A program made the position numbers and the translations under genes. From Chamaecyparis obtusa (Eukaryota; Streptophyta; Pinopsida; Cupressales; Cupressaceae), in assembly GCA_027943335.1 (NCBI GenBank), contig BSBK01002054.1, forward strand, positions 260,501 through 324,500: a stretch of 64,000 nucleotides of DNA. The letters are read 5' to 3'. This document shows, piece after piece, positions 58,739 through 64,000 of this stretch (the first letter of the stretch is position 1; each line of letters begins with the position of its first letter). The notes under the pieces were generated by a model. That model did no database searches. It saw only the letters and a program-made list of their open reading frames with translations, and was not told the DNA's origin.

Positions 58739-60970
58739 CTGCAATTTAAGAGCACGGGAAATCCATGCATAAATCTTTTAAATTCATAGTAACCAGATAC
58801 TGAAGAGTCCTCATAAAATATAGGATACAATTTACAGAAAGAAATTACCTTTAAAAGAACATACATCATGATATTGTTTACAAAAATGAAACTCGATGTT
58901 AATTGCTGAAACAAATCAAAAATCTCATTGAACATAATGAGATATGAGAAGCTGAATAAACTTATATAGAACAAGTATACATATATTGAACATACAGCTT
59001 TAGGCTGTAGGTTTTTATTTCCTAAAATGAACTCATATGAAGTTTTTAGGAATCGTAATAACCTAGCATTGCTCATAATGTCCAAGAATACAGGCATTTC
59101 ATTCAAACAGTATAAATGCCTATAGGTATGCTCTATATTGCTGCAATAAGTTAATAATCAAATTAGATGTATGGTCTGAAAAGGCGAATTACATTGGTAA
59201 AATCGAAATTCAATTTTGATGGCAATCCCACTAACGAGGAAAGAAGAATGAAATAAAACTAATAGCAATACAACATTTGAGTGGTTAAAATGCAAACATA
59301 GCTTAAAGGTCCAATCACTTGCAAAATTGATAAATAATCAAAGGAGATTGTGTGAGAATTATCTCTTTGAACATTAGACTGTGTAGACTATTATAATTAC
59401 TAAGGTTTGAATGTTCTCAAAACCATGTTACAAAAGTTGCACCCAATCTACCATGCAGGAGTATTTGGTGCATGACAAATGTTATGGTAAACTTACGACT
59501 TGCACTGTTAATATAGAAACGTTAATATAATTATAAATTTATAAGCATTTCTGAGTTTAACTGTCCAGACTGAATAGTCTGTCTAAATTTTTTCACATAA
59601 TGTTATACTCCCTTGACAATATATCATTGTGTATGATAGATTAAAAGTTACAAGAATTATGTACAAACCATTATTTGTGAAAAAATCTTTAAATATTGTA
59701 TTTTGAGATATGGAGGCACAGAAACATAGAAAGAACTAAGCCAATAAAATTTAGTTTGTAAGAAATGCTGAATGAGAAACAAAATGGATAGGTAAGAAAC
59801 AGCATAATCTGAAATACAGAGCATATAAACACTAGCCTACCTTCTTGTTTTTAATCTTTTACCAAGTCACTAGATGCATTAAGGCCATTTTTGAGAAGGT
59901 GTAATTTGAAAGTGGAAGTCAGTGAAGGGTACAAGCTAGCTTTCACTAGACTCTTCCCTAATCTTGATGTGAAGGATGTAGCTCAAATGAATTTACAACA
60001 CACCAATTATCTAATTATTTCCACTCCTCGTGACAAGTATAAGAAGGATGTTCCCAACTGGTGGTTACCTACTTGGTCCAACAAGTACATATTCTTGCAA
60101 TGAATGTTTTACCACAAGATTTTTATTTTTATCCAAAACTCCCTAAATCTGAATTTCCAATTATCATTTCTAAAATTAAAAAAAATCAGTTTAAAGTTTG
60201 ATTTATAATTCAAAATTCAAACTATCTAACTTTGCCTCAATAAATTTGCCACTTCATCTTCATCTAAGCAGAATTGGAGTACATACTCCATACAATCGAT
60301 AAAACACAACCAATTGACATTAAAAGTTGTTGAGTTAGGGTACATGCATTGAAACTTGTGCCTTCTATCACACAAGCAAAATGACTACATGGAAAGGGCA
60401 ACGAAGCTGTGGTATATAGAACCATAGCAAGCTGACTAAGATACTACTGCTGCCCAACATTTTCCATTATTGGAGTAGTGAAATCGCTAACACACACTTA
60501 CTGCTTCTAATATGCCTACATCTAATATCAATGATGACAATGATCTTTAGGAAGACCCATATGATGCTAATTGCAGATTTTATTAATTTTAATTGAACAT
60601 GGACTATCTATCATGACATTTGAGTTTGACCAATCCACATTGAAGTGGTATTTTTTATTTTTATGATAGTTTTGTTTAGTATATGCATGTTATGTTATAT
60701 ACTCAACTTAATTCTTGTTTTCTCACTGCAAATACATATATTGTTATGATTTTTTTTTTGCATGGACGTACCCAAAACAAATTCGATTACAAAATAATGT
60801 TGTACTAGCATACCCAAACCAATAACTTAGGTCTTCAATGATATTGAAGAGATCTAGACTTGTGAGAGGTTATAGGGCATGACGCCCTAAGTGTTCCAAT
60901 TGTCAGAGTGATGATCCATACCTATGATAGGCTGATCTGAGTTATTCATGGCTGATCTTATGGGTTCGGC
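58739..60970 (-). other. NDUFA2: NDUFA2 upstream intron, proximal part
   Basis: No recognisable exon, transposon or RNA gene. The open frame at 59891-60103 (+) has no family motif. Inferred to be intronic because an N-terminal exon must lie further upstream on the minus strand. Confidence 0.5.
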
Positions 60971-60984
60971 GTGTTCCAAGTGCT

Positions 60985-61170
60985 ATGGTTATGGCTAGTC
61001 TTGGTCTTAGAGAGTGACAAGTGGCCACTTCCAACCTTAAACCTCTGTGGTCAAATCTTGGCACAATTGGATGGCCTCAAAAGACTTAGTTTGTTGTCGC
61101 TCTATAATAACTACCTTAGTGGAAGCATTCCTCGTTCCATTTATGGTAATTTGGTTATTCAATTATTTTG
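60985..61170 (+). pseudogene. Leucine-rich-repeat receptor fragment
   Basis: Conceptual translation has PLPTLNLCGQILAQLDGLK and RLSLLSLYNNYLSGSIPRS, that is one and a half plant-type LRR units (L..L..L.L.NN.LSG.IP). Flanking sequence does not continue the repeat, and the start at 60971 is not a convincing gene start. It looks like a captured fragment of an LRR receptor-like gene, on the strand opposite to NDUFA2. Confidence 0.5.
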
Positions 61171-61451
61171 AAAACTTCACATCATACTAGCAACTGCCCA
61201 ATATGAATGTGAACCGAACCAAATGGAAATTACAACCTTTAACAATGGCATGGAACAATCAACAAACAATGTATTGATACTGTGAAAATAAACCTCAGAT
61301 CACACAGAAACATTAAAAAATCCAGGATTTTGAAAAACAAAATAGCAAAGATTTCCATAGAGCTAACAAGTTGATCCACAACCCACAGATCACAAGTTCA
61401 AGTTTAACATTAGAACATATACATTTAAAAAAGCAAATCATTGTCCCATGA

Positions 61452-61532
61452 ATGGATTAACAGTTGTCAGATTAGCCAAAGGACATGAGGACCACAGAGG
61501 TCATGGATTAACAGTTGTCAGATTAGCCAAAG
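61452..61532. repeat. 30-bp direct repeat, step 51
   Basis: ATGGATTAACAGTTGTCAGA (first 20 of 30 identical bases) occurs at 61452-61481 and 61503-61532; the spacer completes a 51-base tandem unit. Confidence 0.9.
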
Positions 61533-61539
61533 CAATATC

Positions 61540-62220
61540 AGTGACAATCTCTCTTAAAGATGCTTTAAAAGTGCTCAGATTTGGAATCATTTTTAATTTA
61601 TACTTACAATACAAGTCTGATTATTATTCTGTCAAATCTAAAGACAAAGTTGTTTCAGATATTGCTGCGGCGCTGTTATTGTTTCAATTTGAGTTCAATT
61701 TGCAGAGGCTTTCATTGCTTCAGTTTAAACTCGATGTGCAGAGTAATAGCTGTTATTATTTCAGAATTGATTTCAGTTTGCAAAGGGGCAATTGTTTTAT
61801 TGTATCTGAAATCTTTGTTCACACATTTTTTACAAAAATAAGTCATACAGCTGTAATCATTTGTAATACTTGGAAAAATTCTGAGTTGATGCTCAGATCA
61901 TTAATGAGTTGGTGCACATATAATGGGATTTGGTGATTCCTTGTGTTCGTGCCTTAAAAACTTGTAATTCTTCATTGTGAGGCTGGATTAGGACAGGAGA
62001 TCCTAGCAGCATTTTTCACTGTGAATTTCACCATCCTGGGTTTCCACATAGAATCTTGTGCATTGTTTTTGTGTGGTTGCATCTCTCTTGGTTTCAATAT
62101 TTAATTACTTGCAGATTTCAGTTTTAAGTTTATGAAGTTCAAATTTGATTACAGTTCAAAAGTTTGTATCTACTACTGATTCACACCCCCCCCTTCTCAG
62201 TAGTAGAATTGTGTTCTACA
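61540..62220 (+). repeat. Copia R 5' LTR (start unresolved)
   Basis: The 3' end GTGTTCTACA at 62220 is fixed by the PBS. The last 250 bases have the copia-type run: CCTGGGTTTCCACATAGAATC, a TTTTTGTGTGGTTGCAT region and an 8-C run at 62186-62193. How far the LTR reaches upstream cannot be told; it may include the direct repeat at 61452. Confidence 0.6.
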
Positions 62221-62222
62221 AT

Positions 62223-62235
62223 TGGTATCAAAGCC
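62223..62235 (+). promoter_or_regulatory. Copia R primer binding site
   Basis: TGGTATCAAAGCC two bases after the LTR end, matching the complement of initiator tRNA-Met with one substitution. Confidence 0.8.
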
Positions 62236-62319
62236 AAGTACTTGGAAAAGACTTAATCAAACTAAGTGGGTCTTGAGGATACAACATGTGGCTTGTCAAG
62301 AGGGATCTTCTTCTAACAA

Positions 62320-63980
62320 GGGATCTTTGTCTGATGGCACCAACTATGCATTTTGGAATATAAGAATGGAAAACTATTTGACCTCTCTAGGGTTTGATGT
62401 TTGGATGTCAATAGAAAAGGTTATATTATGCCTAAACCTCCTCTAACTGATCCTTCTGATAAGAAAGATTATGAGGATGATCTATTATGCCTAAACCTCC
62501 TCTATCTGATCTTTCTGATAAGAATAAAAGATATACTATGCCTAAACCTCCTCTAACTGATCCTTCTGATAAGAAAGATTATGAGAACGACACTAACACT
62601 AAAAATGTTATTTTGTGTGGATTGTCTAACAGACTAACACTGAATTTGTCAAAGTAATGCATTTTCAGGCAACCAAGGAAATGTGGGACAAGTTGAAGAA
62701 TATATACGAAGGAGATGATAAAGTGAAGCAGGCAAAGTTGCAAACTTACAAGGGTAAGTTTGAAAGTTTGAAGATGAAGGAACAAGAACGAATTGCAAGG
62801 TATCTCCTCGAGGTTGATGAGATAGCAAGTGCAATCAGAGGTCTTGGTGAAAAGGTGAAAGATCTTGTGGTGGTACAGAAGGTTTAAGATCTCTTCTTTC
62901 TAAGTATAATGCAAAAATTTCTGCCATAGAAGAAGCAAGAGATCTTAGCAAGATTAAAATTGATGAGTTGCATGGTATCCTAATGGCTCATAAAATGAGG
63001 ATGGTGGGCGAAGAAGATGCGAAAAGAGAATCTGCTCTTAAAGCAACTAAAAAGGCAAAAGAAGAAAGCTTACAGACAGACAGTGACTTGGACGAACAAC
63101 TTGCAAAACTCATAATGTAATTCAAAAAGGGTTTTGGAAAGTACAAAAGGAAGCTAATCTTCAAATGCTTTAGATGCGGGAAGATTGGGCACTTTGTTGC
63201 TAAGTGCTCCTATGCCAAAGATGATCAAGACAATGAGGAAGACTTCAAAAAGAAGAATAAAGATCAATCTTCTTACGAACAACGAAATTTCTCAAAGAAG
63301 AGAAGTTTGTGCATTAAAGAAGACAGTTCAAATTCGAAGGATAGTGATGCATCTGATGATGAGGTATTGTTCATGGCAATTGGTTCACCAAATAAGAGTG
63401 ATGAAGATGATGTTAAAGAATGTGAGATTTGTCTTGAAGGGGAGTTATCGTGTGCCTTAGAAGAAATCAAGACATTGAAGAAAGAGAATTCATCAGCTTT
63501 GAAGGAGAGTGATGCTCTAAAAAGGCAACTTGAAGAAATAAACCAGATGATCATCAATCTAAAGATTAAGATCAAAGAAGGTAAAAACAAGCTGAGGTAA
63601 TTAATTATGAACCTCTATTAAAATCTGAAAATTGTCTAAAGTTAGAAAATGAAATAATGAATTTGAGAAATGAACTTAAAATTAAAGATGGTTTCTGAAA
63701 AACAAATTAAGTTTGAGAAGAGTTCAAATCTGTTAGATGAATGTTAGCCAAACATAGACTAAATAATGGTAAATCTGATTTAGGCTTAAAAAGGTCAAAG
63801 TTCTAGTAATGTTTTCGGTGGAAAAGACAAAATTGATGGATTTGTTCAGAGACAAAAGAGATATTCAAAATGGCATCTTCCCACAAGCAGAATGATTGTA
63901 AATAAGTTTTATTTTTTCCATGGTTACTGTAAGTTGTGTAATTACTTTGGTCATAAGGCAGCTAATTGTAGGGTTGTACC
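62320..63980 (+). pseudogene. gag: Copia R gag with two zinc knuckles
   Basis: GTNYAFWNIRMENYLTSLGFDVW opens the UBN2 Gag (first part 62329-62440). A three-copy tandem repeat then breaks the frame. Continuing: KVMHFQATKEMWDKLKNIYE (62650-62710), IARYLLEVDEIASAIRGLG (62790-62850), a TAG/TAA-punctuated helix, zinc knuckle 1 CFRCGKIGHFVAKC (63165-63210), an acidic Ser/Asp and coiled-coil segment (63300-63600), and zinc knuckle 2 CKLCNYFGHKAANC near 63930-63970. Both knuckles keep CX2CX4HX4C. Stops at 62885-62887, 63118-63120 and 63598-63600 and frame changes show it is dead. Runs to the window edge, so protease and pol are outside. Confidence 0.83.
62430..62590 (+). repeat. Three-copy tandem repeat inside copia R gag
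   Basis: GCCTAAACCTCCTCTAACTG-type units start at 62430, 62489 and 62540 and share CCTTCTGATAAGAA. Steps of 59 and 51 bases sum to a number not divisible by three, so the expansion itself disrupts the frame. Confidence 0.9.
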
Positions 63981-64000
63981 AAGAAGTAAAATCAGTTTTG

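Noticed and set aside
58588..59106. 172-codon minus-strand open frame as an independent gene
   Set aside because: Only its C-terminal third carries a conserved protein block, bounded by a splice acceptor and donor; the rest is intron read-through.
61448..61936. 162-codon plus-strand frame as a host gene
   Set aside because: It contains the 51-bp tandem repeat and lies in the probable copia R LTR; no conserved domain.

Overview
The window looks like nuclear DNA of a seed plant with a large, repeat-rich genome. It is AT-rich and packed with decayed plant-type LTR retrotransposons (Ty3/gypsy Tat-like, chromovirus, and Ty1/copia with UBN2-type Gag). It also carries hAT (BED/DUF659) remnants, a tRNA-derived SINE and one recognisable host gene interrupted by an intron of about 19 kb. 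Introns that long, filled with old transposons, would fit a gymnosperm, but that is inference and no species can be named from the sequence.

Layout. 1-10965: 3' part of a Tat-like Ty3/gypsy element on the + strand. It holds a 21-bp minisatellite, a decayed pol with the extra RNase H of this lineage, a 3' region with three copies of a small stem-loop, an antisense plant-mobile-domain pseudogene, a second 21-bp minisatellite, and a 3' LTR bounded by a perfect TGTAATC/GATTACA inverted repeat. This element sits in the first copy of a long LTR-like unit here called X (10966-12053). X in turn sits in the 5' LTR of a chromovirus (12054-18606: PBS, gag, protease, RT, RNase H, integrase, chromodomain, 3' LTR). 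A second, complete-looking X (18607-21272) interrupts that 3' LTR. It is followed by a second, 5'-truncated chromovirus body with its own 3' LTR (21273-24732). This compound lies in the 3' untranslated region of a Ty1/copia element whose LTR follows (25052 to about 26440), then a further copia LTR, PBS, gag and protease (26449-29020).

29021-39252 is mostly non-coding, with a hairpin cluster, microsatellites, a decayed coiled-coil-like tract and an almost perfectly bounded SINE (34251-34469, 16-bp target-site duplication).

The host gene is on the minus strand. It encodes the B8/NDUFA2 subunit of mitochondrial NADH dehydrogenase (complex I). An internal exon (58632-58738) and the terminal exon (39253-39347) join in frame across a 19284-bp phase-1 intron. 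The first exon was not found and probably lies beyond 64000. The long intron contains tandem duplications, microsatellites, two hAT pseudogenes in opposite orientations and a minus-strand Ty1/copia element. The upstream intron holds a leucine-rich-repeat fragment and the 5' part of another copia element (PBS and gag with two zinc knuckles), running off the window end.

Everything mobile here appears dead. Reading frames are broken mainly by single TAG/TGA/TAA codons at places where the family normally has Gln, Trp or Arg, the pattern expected from deamination of methylated cytosine. No previously undescribed system with a clear function was found. The most unusual structures are the paired 21-bp arrays and the repeated stem-loop of the Tat-like element, the shared-stop chromovirus duplication, and the giant intron of the complex I gene.
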